Source of the DNA: Lewinellaceae bacterium
Lineage (GTDB): Bacteria > Bacteroidota > Bacteroidia > Chitinophagales > Saprospiraceae
Direction of reading: 5' to 3'
Assembly: GCA_020636405.1 (NCBI GenBank)
Contig: JACJXW010000004.1
Span: 3,336,001 to 3,400,000, forward strand
Length of the DNA stretch: 64,000 nt
Shown here: piece after piece, positions 43,113 to 52,306 of the stretch
How the letters are laid out: each line of letters begins with the position of its first letter
Numbering within the stretch: the stretch's first letter is position 1
Program-made: the position numbers and the translations under genes
Notes under the pieces: generated by a model
Seen by the model: the letters and a program-made list of their open reading frames with translations, nothing else
Database searches by the model: none
What the model was told of the DNA's origin: nothing

Positions 43113-44465
43113 ATGAAGTTCAGCCATTTCCGATCTCTCCTGCTGGCCATAATCCTATTGGCTTATTCCTGCAAGGATGAAAGTGTCGCACCAGCACTTA
43201 AACTCTTTTCCATTAGCCTGAACGGAGCCAATCTTGTGGACGGAATGGACAATGTGCCTACTGTTTCATCTTTGGGCATCGTGTTTTCGGCAGCCATCGA
43301 CCCCGCCCAATTCGAGAAGGAGTTTTCTATTTCGCCGAGCCCTGCCAGCATGATGTTCAATTATGCGAACCAATCCTCAAAAGTGACGGTCGGCCTGGTG
43401 CTGGAACTGAATACTACCTACCAGGTATTCCTGGGGCAGGGAGCGATCGGGCAAAACGGCGGAGAGTTGGACAGCCCCCTCTCTCGTTCTTTCACTACTT
43501 TGGAAAACGAAATTATTTATTCCCTGCCGCCGTGCACTTCCGCCTCCAATGATTGCCTGCAAACCATTTCGATAGGGGCGGACGGGACGGGCGATCTCGA
43601 TTTTTATTCCAGTTTTCCGATTTATGAAGAACTGGCGGAATGGCAAGAGTTGGAAGCGGCCCTTTTGGTTGTTCATGGCGCAAACAGGGATGCGGATAAT
43701 TATTTCAATTTTCTGATGGCTACACTCCAGGCGGCCAACCTTGAAGACAAGGTGGTGCTGATCGCCCCATTTTTCAAAAACAACCAGGAGGCATCCGGCA
43801 ATGATGCGTACTGGACCAATACAGGTTGGCGGGAAGGCAATAATTCGCTTGACCCTGCATCCGCGAGTTCATTTGAAGTCATGGACAGATTGCTGGAACA
43901 GCTGGCAGACAAGGCGCATTTTCCCGTACTGAAAAAGATCCTCATCACCGGGCACTCATCGGGCGGGCTTTTTACCCATTTGTATGCTGCCGCCAACAAA
44001 CAGGACGGCCATTACCCCCATCTGGCTTTCGAGTATATACCGGCCAACAGCCAGTACTATTATTACCCCGACGGACAGCGCATCGACGAGAATACCAACC
44101 AACTCTACACCCCTTCAGGATGTACGGGTTATGCTATTTACCCAATCGGTTTCAACATCCTGCCGCCTTACCTGTCGGAGACAAGCGAGGGAGCATTCAA
44201 TGGCCAATTCACCAGCCGTTCCATCACCTATTTGTTGGGCAATGGTACCGGCCCGGATCCAACATTGAATACTTCCGACTGCTATGCCACCTTGCTGGGC
44301 TCGACCCGATACCGCAGGGGTGAAAATATGTTCCGGTACATGGAGTTGGCATTTCCCGGAGGCCACAACCACCAGAAAACCATCGTGGCCGGTATAGGCC
44401 ATGATGGCCAGAGTATGTACCAATCAACCGAATTCCGCTCCTTACTCCTACAATTATTGAATTGA
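43113..44465 (+). CDS. Alpha/beta-hydrolase lipoprotein with N-terminal Ig-like domain
   Basis: This is 450 aa from ATG 43113 (MKFSHFRSLLLAIILLAYSC, lipobox Cys20). An ATG at 43071 overlapping the previous stop (ATGA) would lengthen it by 14 residues. Residues about 25-130 are a Big_5-type Ig domain like the one in the preceding lipoprotein. The hydrolase domain follows: ALLVVHGANRDADNYFNFL, then the nucleophile elbow G-H-S282-S-G-G and a C-terminal catalytic-type His430 in GIGHDGQ. It resembles PHB-depolymerase/feruloyl-esterase-type alpha/beta hydrolases by eye, without a clear subfamily. It is lipid-anchored and likely acts on an ester-linked substrate. Confidence 0.82.
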   Translation: MKFSHFRSLLLAIILLAYSCKDESVAPALKLFSISLNGANLVDGMDNVPTVSSLGIVFSAAIDPAQFEKEFSISPSPASMMFNYANQSSKVTVGLVLELNTTYQVFLGQGAIGQNGGELDSPLSRSFTTLENEIIYSLPPCTSASNDCLQTISIGADGTGDLDFYSSFPIYEELAEWQELEAALLVVHGANRDADNYFNFLMATLQAANLEDKVVLIAPFFKNNQEASGNDAYWTNTGWREGNNSLDPASASSFEVMDRLLEQLADKAHFPVLKKILITGHSSGGLFTHLYAAANKQDGHYPHLAFEYIPANSQYYYYPDGQRIDENTNQLYTPSGCTGYAIYPIGFNILPPYLSETSEGAFNGQFTSRSITYLLGNGTGPDPTLNTSDCYATLLGSTRYRRGENMFRYMELAFPGGHNHQKTIVAGIGHDGQSMYQSTEFRSLLLQLLN

Positions 44466-44470
44466 AACAC

Positions 44471-45961
44471 ATGAATATATTAAAAAAACCAAAACAAATC
44501 GGCTTGGTGCTTGGCCCTGCCTTGTTCCTGTCGACGCTGTTTTTTTACCATCCTGAGGGAATGAGTAAGGAGGCTAATGCGGTGCTAGCTTGTACCCTAT
44601 GGATTGCTGTTTGGTGGATAACTGAAGCCATCCCTATTGCGGTGACTTCGCTTTTGCCGATTGTGCTTTTCCCTCTTACCGGGGCTTTGAAGCTGGGGGA
44701 GACAACGGCTTCTTTTGGCCATAAATATATATTCCTGTACATCGGCGGTTTCATCCTCGCCATTGCCATTGAACGCTGGAGCCTGCATAAACGGCTGGCG
44801 TTGAATATTATTCGCTTAATTGGAACTAATGTTAATCGCATCGTACTGGGATTCATGGCCGCTACTGCCTTCCTGTCTATGTGGATTTCGAACACCGCCT
44901 CTTCGGTGATGATGCTCCCCATTGGCTTAGCGATCATCAAACAATTAAAAGACAACCCTCAAACCATTGAGGATGAAAACAGGGCCTTTGGAAAAATACT
45001 AATGCTCGGCATTGCTTATAGTGCCTCCATTGGCGGTATTGCCACGCTGATCGGTACGCCACCCAACCTTGTGCTGGCCGGGATCGTGCAGGAATTGTAC
45101 GGCATCGAAATTACCTTTTCCAAATGGATAATGTTCGGCTTGCCCATTTCCATTTTGTTGTTGCTGCTTTGCTGGAAATACCTGGCCAGTTACACCCGGT
45201 TTTTCAAGCAACAATCATTTCCCGGAGGACAACAGGAAATAAAAAAACAATTGGAAAAATTGGGAAGGATCGGGTATGAGGAGAAAACCGTTCTCATCGT
45301 TTTTGCGGCCACCGCCTTCGCATGGATCTCCCGGTCTTTTCTATTGGAAAGATTGATCCCCGGCATTGACGATACCATCATCGCAGTGATAGCTGGGGTT
45401 GTATTGTTCTTACTGCCCGCCCGGAAAGGCAGCAAGCGGGCAATTGTCACCTGGGAAGAGGCGGTGCAATTACCGTGGGGCATTCTGCTCCTGTTCGGCG
45501 GTGGGCTGGCGATCGCCCAGGGCTTCAAGGCAACAGGGCTGGCAACCTGGATTGGCGGCCAGTTGGCTTTACTCCACGGTGTGCCGCTGTTCATCCTCCT
45601 TCTGGTGCTTTTGGCGGCCGTAAATTTCCTGACAGAAATAACCTCCAACCTCGCTACCACTGCTATGTTGCTGCCCGTTTTGGCTTCAATGGCCTTAACT
45701 GTAAATGTGCATCCGTATGTCCTCATGGTCGGGGCGACGGTAGCGGCCTCCTGCGCCTTTATGCTTCCCGTTGCCACCCCTCCCAACGCCGTGGTATTTG
45801 GTTCCGGGTATTTGACCATACCGGATATGGTGCGGGCCGGGATATTCATGAATCTTTTGTCCATCATCCTTCTCACACTGATCGTCTTTTTCCTGCTGCC
45901 CTATTTGTGGGAATTCAACCCGAATGTTTTTCCTGTGGATTGGAAAAGCCAGGGAAATTGA
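44471..45961 (+). CDS. DASS-family (SLC13) sodium/carboxylate symporter
   Basis: This is 496 aa from ATG 44471; a TTG at 44462 would overlap the previous stop by four bases. It is a membrane protein of 11-12 helices. Family marks are WWITEAIPIAVTSLLPIVLFPL near the start, the first Ser-Asn-Thr substrate/Na+ motif in WISNTASSVMMLP, the second pseudo-repeat TEITSNLATTAMLLP (Ser-Asn-Leu in place of SNT), and MLPVATPPNAVVFGSG. Characterised members import succinate, malate, fumarate, citrate or sulfate with Na+. In this operon it probably brings a carboxylate released by the two hydrolases into the cytoplasm (inference). Confidence 0.92.
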   Translation: MNILKKPKQIGLVLGPALFLSTLFFYHPEGMSKEANAVLACTLWIAVWWITEAIPIAVTSLLPIVLFPLTGALKLGETTASFGHKYIFLYIGGFILAIAIERWSLHKRLALNIIRLIGTNVNRIVLGFMAATAFLSMWISNTASSVMMLPIGLAIIKQLKDNPQTIEDENRAFGKILMLGIAYSASIGGIATLIGTPPNLVLAGIVQELYGIEITFSKWIMFGLPISILLLLLCWKYLASYTRFFKQQSFPGGQQEIKKQLEKLGRIGYEEKTVLIVFAATAFAWISRSFLLERLIPGIDDTIIAVIAGVVLFLLPARKGSKRAIVTWEEAVQLPWGILLLFGGGLAIAQGFKATGLATWIGGQLALLHGVPLFILLLVLLAAVNFLTEITSNLATTAMLLPVLASMALTVNVHPYVLMVGATVAASCAFMLPVATPPNAVVFGSGYLTIPDMVRAGIFMNLLSIILLTLIVFFLLPYLWEFNPNVFPVDWKSQGN

Positions 45962-46013
45962 GCGGCCCTTTTGTCGATAAACAGCCTCCTCTATAAAACA
46001 AAAATTTTTAAAT

Positions 46014-48791
46014 ATGAATAAAAACATACAACCCCTACTTGCGGTTTCCATGCTTTTGCTTACCGCAAATTTTTGTCTCGGAGCCAATGATCTCGTATTG
46101 GTTGGTTTTGGGCACGGGCCCCTTAGCGGCGCACCCAAGTTCGCTGAGTTGTACGCCCTTAACGACATCCCGGATTTGAGCGTTTACGGGCTCGGCTCCG
46201 CCAACAACGGCGGGGGCTCCGACGGGCAGGAATGGGCCTTTCCCGCAGGAGCAGTAACTGCCGGAACGACCATTTATGTATCCAACGATACGGTTGCATT
46301 CACCCAATTCATGGGGTTTTCGGCGCATTTCGAAGACGGCGGAGCTGCGCTCAATTTCAATGGCGACGACGCCATGGAATTGTTTGAGAACGGCATAGTG
46401 ATTGACGTGTTCGGCGATATCAATGTGGATGGTACCGGTACAAGCTGGGAATACACGCTCGGCTGGGTTAAAAGGAAAAATGGCACCGGCCCGGATGGCA
46501 CTACATTTATGGAAAGCAACTGGACGTACAGCGGGGTGGATGCCCTCAGTGGGCAAACCACGAATGCTACTTCCCCCAATCCTTACCCGGCCGGCCCCTA
46601 TCAAAGTGGTGGCGGGAGTGTGACTAAAGGCCTGGTTTTGGTCGGGCTGATCTACGCCAATGCGGATGTGAAAGTGACAGAGTACTATGTGGTTAACGAT
46701 ATTCCGGACCTGAGCGTTTTCGGGCTCGGCTGTGCCAATAACGGGGGCGGTACAGATGGACAAGAATGGACCTTCCCTGCTATGTCCGCCTCGGCGGGCG
46801 ACCGCATTTTTGTGGCGAGGGATTCGGCCGCATTTGCCTCTTATTTTGGGTTTGAGGCTACTTTTTACGATCCCAGCGGCGCTGCCCACAACTTCAACGG
46901 CGATGATGCCTTCGAGGTATTTGAGAACGGACAGGCCATTGACATCTACGGGCTTATCGACGTTGACGGTACCGGCGAACCCTGGGAATATTCCAACACC
47001 TGGGCGCAGCGAAAATGCGCCACCGGGCCCGATGACAGCACCTTCGTTCTGGACAACTGGACGGTCGCAACGCCGGATGTCCTATCCGGCACAGCCACCA
47101 ATATAGAAGCGCCCGAACCTTACCCCGTTGGGGCATACCTTCCAACCCCCTGCGGTGGCGGAACCGTTGACAGTATGAACGTGGTCATTACCGAGATCAT
47201 GTATAATTCGCCGGGTACAGACCTGGAGTACCTTGAAATTTACAATAATACCAACGATGCCATTGACCTGACTGGATACCGCATTGCCAATGCTTTTGAT
47301 TTTACTTTCCCCAGCTACGTGCTGGGTGCCGGGCAATACGTCCTGATTTCGGATGACAGCCTCACTTTTGAAAATTTCTGGGGTATGCCTGCCTTCCAAT
47401 GGGGGAGCGGGTCACTCAACAACAGTGGAGAAGCCATTACCCTGCTTGATGCCAACGGTATGGTACAAGACTCCGTCAACTTCGGCGACACCGCCCCTTG
47501 GCCGACAACTCCCGACGGGCGCGGCCCCTCCCTGGCCCTGTGTGATCCGGACGCTGATAACAACGACGGTTCGAATTGGCAACGTGCAGTCACCTCCTCC
47601 GGCAAGCTGGTGGATGGGCGGGAAGTATTCGGCAACCCCGGTGAGGGGGCAGCCTGTGTCGACGTACCGATCATTGCCATTCAAGCTGCAGAGGCCATTG
47701 TCGGAGAGCAAGACGGTACAGTTACCGTACAGTTCTATATAGGCAACCCCAACAGTTCCGAGACCTCGGTAGAGGTAGCGTTGCTCAGCGGGGGGAGCGC
47801 CGGCGCCGGAGATTTTACTTTTGTTCCAGCTACTGTTGTTTTTCCTGCCGGGACGGACACGGCGCAAACGATCACCCTGGAAATCATTGATGACGCCATA
47901 CAGGAGCCAGAGGAAAGTTTCACCTTGCAGATCATTAATCCTACCAACGGGGCGATCATTACAAACGACACCATGAGATTTTCGATCATTGACAACGATG
48001 CCCCTCTGACCAACGCCCTGAAAATCATCGGCCTCGTTCATGGGCCGTATGCCGGTGTGCCGAAGGCTGTCGAATTATACACCACTGCTGATATCCCCAA
48101 CCTGAGCCTTTTCGGACTGGGTTGTGCCAACAACGGTGGGGGCTCCGATGGACAGGAATATACCTTCCCACCGGTCAGCCTGGACGAAGGAACCTGCTTT
48201 TTCGTGACCAACGACACGGTGGGCTTCCTTCAATTCTTCGGCTTTAGAGCTGATTTTCAGGATGACGGCGCCGCCAACAATTTCAATGGCGATGACGCTT
48301 ATGAAATTTTTGAGAACGGCGAGGTTATTGACGTTTTTGGAGATATTAACGCAGATGGCACCGGCACCGATTGGGAATATACGCTCGGTTGGGTGCACCG
48401 CAAGCCAGGTACTGGCCCTGACGGCAGTACCTTTGTATTGGACAACTGGGAGTACAGCGGTATCGACGTGTTCACAGATTCGCTCGACAATGCCACCGCC
48501 CCCGTTCCCTATCCGGTTGGCCAGTGTACCATGGTGAGCACGGAAGAGTTGGGCAAGGGAGAGCAGATCCTCGTTTATCCCAACCCTACCAGTGATTATT
48601 TACAGGTTGAATCAGAAGTTCTGATAGAAAAAATCACGGTATTCAATCGGTTGGGGCAGGTATCGTTTTCGGAAGCCGACCCTGACTACCGTTTCAGCCT
48701 GGATTTCAGCCAAATGGCCGACGGAATTTATCTGCTGCAATTGGTATCGGGGAGTAAAACCTGGGTACAAAAGGTGGTCGTGAACCGGTAA
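46014..48791 (+). CDS. Secreted T9SS protein with three lamin-tail-like repeats, LTD and Calx-beta domains
   Basis: This 925-aa protein has a signal peptide (MNKNIQPLLAVSMLLLTANFCLGA). Two repeats of the GLGSANNGGGSDG type follow (about residues 27-195 and 205-375). Next come a lamin-tail domain (about 390-495: VVITEIMYNSPGTDLEYLEI), a Calx-beta domain (about 555-660: EESFTLQIINPTNG) and a third repeat (about 668-835). The last 75 residues are a T9SS type-A sorting domain (ILVYPNPTSDYLQV... MADGIYLLQLVSGS). It should be released or anchored at the cell surface. It starts 52 bp after the DASS gene and shares its repeat with the lipoprotein at 41.3 kb, tying it to this locus. Confidence 0.88.
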   Translation: MNKNIQPLLAVSMLLLTANFCLGANDLVLVGFGHGPLSGAPKFAELYALNDIPDLSVYGLGSANNGGGSDGQEWAFPAGAVTAGTTIYVSNDTVAFTQFMGFSAHFEDGGAALNFNGDDAMELFENGIVIDVFGDINVDGTGTSWEYTLGWVKRKNGTGPDGTTFMESNWTYSGVDALSGQTTNATSPNPYPAGPYQSGGGSVTKGLVLVGLIYANADVKVTEYYVVNDIPDLSVFGLGCANNGGGTDGQEWTFPAMSASAGDRIFVARDSAAFASYFGFEATFYDPSGAAHNFNGDDAFEVFENGQAIDIYGLIDVDGTGEPWEYSNTWAQRKCATGPDDSTFVLDNWTVATPDVLSGTATNIEAPEPYPVGAYLPTPCGGGTVDSMNVVITEIMYNSPGTDLEYLEIYNNTNDAIDLTGYRIANAFDFTFPSYVLGAGQYVLISDDSLTFENFWGMPAFQWGSGSLNNSGEAITLLDANGMVQDSVNFGDTAPWPTTPDGRGPSLALCDPDADNNDGSNWQRAVTSSGKLVDGREVFGNPGEGAACVDVPIIAIQAAEAIVGEQDGTVTVQFYIGNPNSSETSVEVALLSGGSAGAGDFTFVPATVVFPAGTDTAQTITLEIIDDAIQEPEESFTLQIINPTNGAIITNDTMRFSIIDNDAPLTNALKIIGLVHGPYAGVPKAVELYTTADIPNLSLFGLGCANNGGGSDGQEYTFPPVSLDEGTCFFVTNDTVGFLQFFGFRADFQDDGAANNFNGDDAYEIFENGEVIDVFGDINADGTGTDWEYTLGWVHRKPGTGPDGSTFVLDNWEYSGIDVFTDSLDNATAPVPYPVGQCTMVSTEELGKGEQILVYPNPTSDYLQVESEVLIEKITVFNRLGQVSFSEADPDYRFSLDFSQMADGIYLLQLVSGSKTWVQKVVVNR
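46093..48525 (+). repeat. Three coding copies of the ANNGGG repeat domain
   Basis: Copies lie at about 46093-46605, 46633-47134 and 48019-48525. Each has an L-x-G-L-x-H-G-P-like start, D-IPDLS/IPNLS, G-L-G-x-ANNGGGxDGQE, FNGDDAxExFENG, I-D-V/I-F/Y-G and a DGTGxxWEY...GTGPDGxTFxxxNW block. The third copy is separated by the LTD and Calx-beta domains. Confidence 0.85.
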
Positions 48792-48858
48792 GAGGAGGGA
48801 TGGCGAATTCGGGACGCCTCCCGAATTTTCTGGTTCTACCTTAAGAATAGCTCTACGG

Positions 48859-48889
48859 CGGCGCAACCAACGGCCCTTTGGTTGCGCCG
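48859..48889. terminator. Hairpin between convergent T9SS-repeat gene and SDR gene
   Basis: CGGCGCAACCAA (48859-48870) pairs perfectly with TTGGTTGCGCCG (48878-48889) around a seven-base loop. The arms and the CTCTACGG preceding them resemble the hairpin at 34218-34252. No strong U-run follows, so it may be a repeated palindrome serving as a terminator. Confidence 0.6.
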
Positions 48890-48938
48890 TTTGTAGAATT
48901 TGCTGCTCGTAGGCCATTGATTGAATTTTGAACAAACG

Positions 48939-49706
48939 CTAAATGGTATACCCCCCATCCGCCGTGAACACTGCGCCAGTGCAGTAAGACCCGGCCTCTG
49001 AGGCCAGGAAGAGCGCCAGGCCGGCGATCTCCTCGACCGTCCCTACCCGCGGAATGGGCAGCTGGCTGATCATATATTTCATGACCTTCTCATTGCTCCA
49101 CAAGGCTTCGCTGAATTTGGTCTTGATCAGGCCCGGGCAGATGGCGTTAGCCCGGATGCCATGGCGCCCCCATTCTTTGGCCAGCACCTTGGTCAGGGAG
49201 ATCAGTGCGGCTTTGCTGACACTGTAAATGCCGAGTTGTTGTTCGGGTGACAGTCCACCGATGCTGCTGATGTTTACAATGGAGCCTCCACCCCGCTTTT
49301 GCATCTCCGGTAAGGCTAGTTTACACAGCTCGAACGGCCCTTTGACGTTGACGTCCATGATCTTGTCGTACGCCCAGCTTTCGGTATTTTCCACCGGCCC
49401 AAAGACAGGGTTGGCGGCAGCGTTGTTGACCAGAATATCTATGCCGCCGTAGGCCTTTACAGCAGCTTCGGCCAGTTTTTTAAGCTCCTCTTCACTGCCG
49501 GCATTGGCGGCGAGTGCTATCGCCTGGAATCCCTTTTCCGCCAGTGCATGAGCCACCTCGTCTACCGCTTCCTGTTTGCGGCTGGATACAATGACACTGG
49601 CGCCGGCTTCGGCAAGGGCATAGGCTATTCCCTCTCCGATGCCTTTGCTGGCGCCGGTAATGATGGCAACTTTTCCATTGAGCTGAAAGCGGTCAAAAAT
49701 GGACAT
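48939..49706 (-). CDS. Short-chain dehydrogenase/reductase (SDR)
   Basis: This is a 255-aa classical SDR. The cofactor motif TGASKGIG is near residue 18. NNAA (in ILVNNAAANPVFG) replaces NNAG. The active site has the Ser in IVNISSIGG and the YSVSK tetrad motif, followed by the conserved CPGLIKTKFSE. SSRKQ after the first beta-strand pair suggests NADP preference. The sequence is close to the DHRS4-like/3-oxoacyl-ACP-reductase-like group, so a carbonyl reductase function is likely; the substrate is unknown. It ends in ADGGYTI. ATG 49706 is the start. Confidence 0.9.
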   Translation of the reverse strand: MSIFDRFQLNGKVAIITGASKGIGEGIAYALAEAGASVIVSSRKQEAVDEVAHALAEKGFQAIALAANAGSEEELKKLAEAAVKAYGGIDILVNNAAANPVFGPVENTESWAYDKIMDVNVKGPFELCKLALPEMQKRGGGSIVNISSIGGLSPEQQLGIYSVSKAALISLTKVLAKEWGRHGIRANAICPGLIKTKFSEALWSNEKVMKYMISQLPIPRVGTVEEIAGLALFLASEAGSYCTGAVFTADGGYTI

Positions 49707-49778
49707 ATTTGGTGATATTAAAAAAGCTCACCCGAAGTAACAACGCGGTGAGCTTTTATATAAAATGTGAACAATAGT

Positions 49779-50132
49779 CTATTCTTCGAGGTGCAGGCGT
49801 TCCTTGCGGGCCAGCAGTTGCTCTTCCGTCTCTTCCCGTTCAGGGTCGGGAACGCAGCAATCTACAGGGCAGACTGCTGCGCACTGTGGCTCCTCATGAA
49901 AGCCCATGCACTCCGTGCATTTGTCCGGAACGATGTAGTAGAGGTCATCAGAGATGGGCTTGTGCTGGTCGTCAGCATCCGTTTTTGTCCCATCTTCCAG
50001 GACATAACTTCCCTTTACTCCCGTGCCATCCGAAATGGCCCATTCCACGCCGCCTTCGTAGATAGCGTTGTTCGGGCATTCCGGTTCGCAGGCGCCGCAG
50101 TTGATGCATTCATCAGTGATCATTATAGCCAT
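49779..50132 (-). CDS. YfhL-type 2[4Fe-4S] ferredoxin
   Basis: This is 117 aa from ATG 50132; the frame continues to 50282, but the upstream part lacks ferredoxin features. The first cluster motif is CINCGACEPECP. The second is CTECMGFHEEPQCAAVCPVDCC, with the extended C-x2-C-x8-C-x3-C spacing of the Alvin/YfhL-type ferredoxins. An insert of about 30 residues (EGGVEWAISDGTGVKGSYVL) separates them. The C-terminal tail is acidic. It transfers low-potential electrons; no partner enzyme is adjacent. Confidence 0.92.
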   Translation of the reverse strand: MAIMITDECINCGACEPECPNNAIYEGGVEWAISDGTGVKGSYVLEDGTKTDADDQHKPISDDLYYIVPDKCTECMGFHEEPQCAAVCPVDCCVPDPEREETEEQLLARKERLHLEE

Positions 50133-50298
50133 AGAGCAATTCTTTTTCTTGTTAACAGGTTCGTACCGTATTGGTTCTTCTGCGGCCGTAAAAATAAAAG
50201 TTGTGGAAGAATATCCAAAACAGAGTGATTTTTGATTTTTGATTTTATTATATGAGCGTTGGCTGGACGGCGTATCACCCATCGAAAATCAAAAATCA

Positions 50299-52095
50299 CT
50301 AGGCTTCCACTTTCTGCGTTTTCAACTTTCCCCAAACCCGGAATAGGAAATACGCTCCTCCCAGGGCCACGGCGGTGCTGGCCGTTGCCTGGGCTGTTTG
50401 TCCGTAAAGCCAGAAACCCATGGCGAAGAGGGTGCCGTAAACCGTCAGGCAGCCAATGACCATGCAAGCGATTTCCAGTGGCAGCTGGCCGGGTTCGGCT
50501 TCCAGTTCAATGCCTTCCGCATGAGCCCGCTCGATCACCGGTTTCCATCCCGCTGCAGCAGGCCGGATCCGCCGGTAGAAGGCAACGAGGGTTTCCTGGT
50601 TGGTGGGAGGGGTGAAAAATACGGAAACGATCCAGATGGCGGTGGTCAAAGTAGCCCCCAGGATGATTTTCTCCCAGTCCTCCATGGGCAGAAAGCCCGT
50701 TTTATCGTGTAAGAAGGTGAAATAACCGGCGATGATCAGTGAGGCCACCATGGCAATGATCTCTGTTAAGGCATTGATGCGCCACCAAAACCAGCGCAGG
50801 ATATAGATCAGCCCGGTACCGGCTCCCAGCAATAAGAGTAGGTTGAAGGCCTGGCTGGCATCCGTAAGCATCAGCCCCAGTGAGATCCCCAACACGGTCG
50901 ACAGAATGGTGAACAGCCGCCCCGCCGTTACCAGTTCCTTTTGGGATGCGTCGGGCTTGAGGAAGCGCTGATAGAAGTCGTTGACCAGATAGGAAGCGCC
51001 CAGGTTGATCTGGGTAGACATGGTCGACATGAAAGCGGCGACCAGAGACGCGGCTACCAACCCCAGAAGGCCCGGTGGCAGCCGGGTAAGCATTGCCGGG
51101 TAGGCGACGTCGTGTCCGAGTTTTCCTGCGGAAAGGGTAGGGAAGGCCGCCTGAATGTCATCCAGGGTAGGGAAAACGATGATGGAAGCCAGGCCTATCA
51201 GGATCCAGGGCCATGGGCGCAGGGCATAGTGCGCGACATTGAAGAATAGGGTAGCGCCGATCGCCTGCTTTTCATCTTTGGCAGAGAACATCCGCTGGGC
51301 AATGTATCCCCCGCCGCCCGGTTCTGCTCCCGGGTAATAGGAGGCCCACCACTGGACCGCTAAAGGGATCAATAACAGCGGAATCCATTGGGAGGGGTTG
51401 CTCAGGTCAGGAACCAGGCTGAGCTTGGCCTGTACCTCCGGGTGTTCCAGCAGTTGTCCCAGCCCTCCAACTTCGGGAAGGCCCAGCAGGTAAACACAGG
51501 CCCAGACGGATCCGATCATCGCCAGTACGAAAAGAACAAAATCGGTGACCACTACGGCGGTGAGGCCGCCAAAGGCACTGTACGCCAGGGTGATCGACCC
51601 TGCGATCATCAAGGTCTGCCATCCGGGAATACCCAGGATGATCTCCCCGAACTTGATGGCGGCCAGAGAGACGGCGCCCATAACCATTACGTTGAAAATG
51701 AGCCCGAGGTACAGCGCCCGAAAGCCGCGTAGGAAAGCGGCGGCAAAACCGCTGTAGCGCAGCTCGTAAAATTCTATATCTGTCAGGATATTGGCCCGTC
51801 GCCACAGTTTGGCGTAAACGAAGACCGTAAGCATGCCAGTGAGCAGGAAAGCCCACCAACTCCAGTTCTTGGCTACGCCATCTTCCCGGACAAAACCAGT
51901 GACCAGGTTGGGCGTATCTGAAGAAAAGGTCGTGGCAACCATGGATACACCCAGTAGCCACCAGGGCATATTTCGCCCGGAAAGGAAAAATTCCTGTACA
52001 TCCTTTCCAGCTGACCGGGATACGCCTATACCAACGGCGAGTGCAAAAAGGAAGTATGCGCCGATAATCGTCCAATCTAAAGTGGTGAGGTTCAT
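50299..52095 (-). CDS. Sodium:solute symporter (SSS family)
   Basis: This 598-aa protein has about 13-14 membrane helices. N-terminal signatures are VQEFFLSGRNMPWWLLGVSMVATTFSSDTPNLVTG (Na+ site neighbourhood, described here only as family landmarks at residues 34-68). The helix FGGLTAVVVTDFVLFVLAMIG is the usual SSS motif near residue 175. STMSTQINLGASYLVNDFYQRF lies near residue 355. The C-terminal part adds extra helices. It imports a sugar, amino acid or similar solute with Na+; the substrate cannot be told. The ferredoxin gene follows 166 bp downstream on the same strand. Confidence 0.9.
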   Translation of the reverse strand: MNLTTLDWTIIGAYFLFALAVGIGVSRSAGKDVQEFFLSGRNMPWWLLGVSMVATTFSSDTPNLVTGFVREDGVAKNWSWWAFLLTGMLTVFVYAKLWRRANILTDIEFYELRYSGFAAAFLRGFRALYLGLIFNVMVMGAVSLAAIKFGEIILGIPGWQTLMIAGSITLAYSAFGGLTAVVVTDFVLFVLAMIGSVWACVYLLGLPEVGGLGQLLEHPEVQAKLSLVPDLSNPSQWIPLLLIPLAVQWWASYYPGAEPGGGGYIAQRMFSAKDEKQAIGATLFFNVAHYALRPWPWILIGLASIIVFPTLDDIQAAFPTLSAGKLGHDVAYPAMLTRLPPGLLGLVAASLVAAFMSTMSTQINLGASYLVNDFYQRFLKPDASQKELVTAGRLFTILSTVLGISLGLMLTDASQAFNLLLLLGAGTGLIYILRWFWWRINALTEIIAMVASLIIAGYFTFLHDKTGFLPMEDWEKIILGATLTTAIWIVSVFFTPPTNQETLVAFYRRIRPAAAGWKPVIERAHAEGIELEAEPGQLPLEIACMVIGCLTVYGTLFAMGFWLYGQTAQATASTAVALGGAYFLFRVWGKLKTQKVEA

Positions 52096-52306
52096 TTCGT
52101 TTTGTTGTTGATTCTGAAGACAATTTTACCAAAGCTTATTCACAAATTATAGAATAGTGCTGGTTTTTGATTTCCCGGCAATACGTTTATCTTTGTTTGG
52201 GTAGCCGGCCGGCGCCCGGTACCCGGGTTTTGAAGGCCAGGCCTCCGGATCCGGGATCCCGGCCGGAAGCAACCCAATTCCCTGATCATCAAAACGATTA
52301 TCCACA

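Noticed and set aside
52298..52306. Perfect DnaA box TTATCCACA before mutS (a second at 61758-61766)
   Set aside because: About one perfect 9-mer is expected by chance in 64 kb on two strands; no clustering, AT-rich unwinding region or dnaA/dnaN neighbours, so no origin is called.
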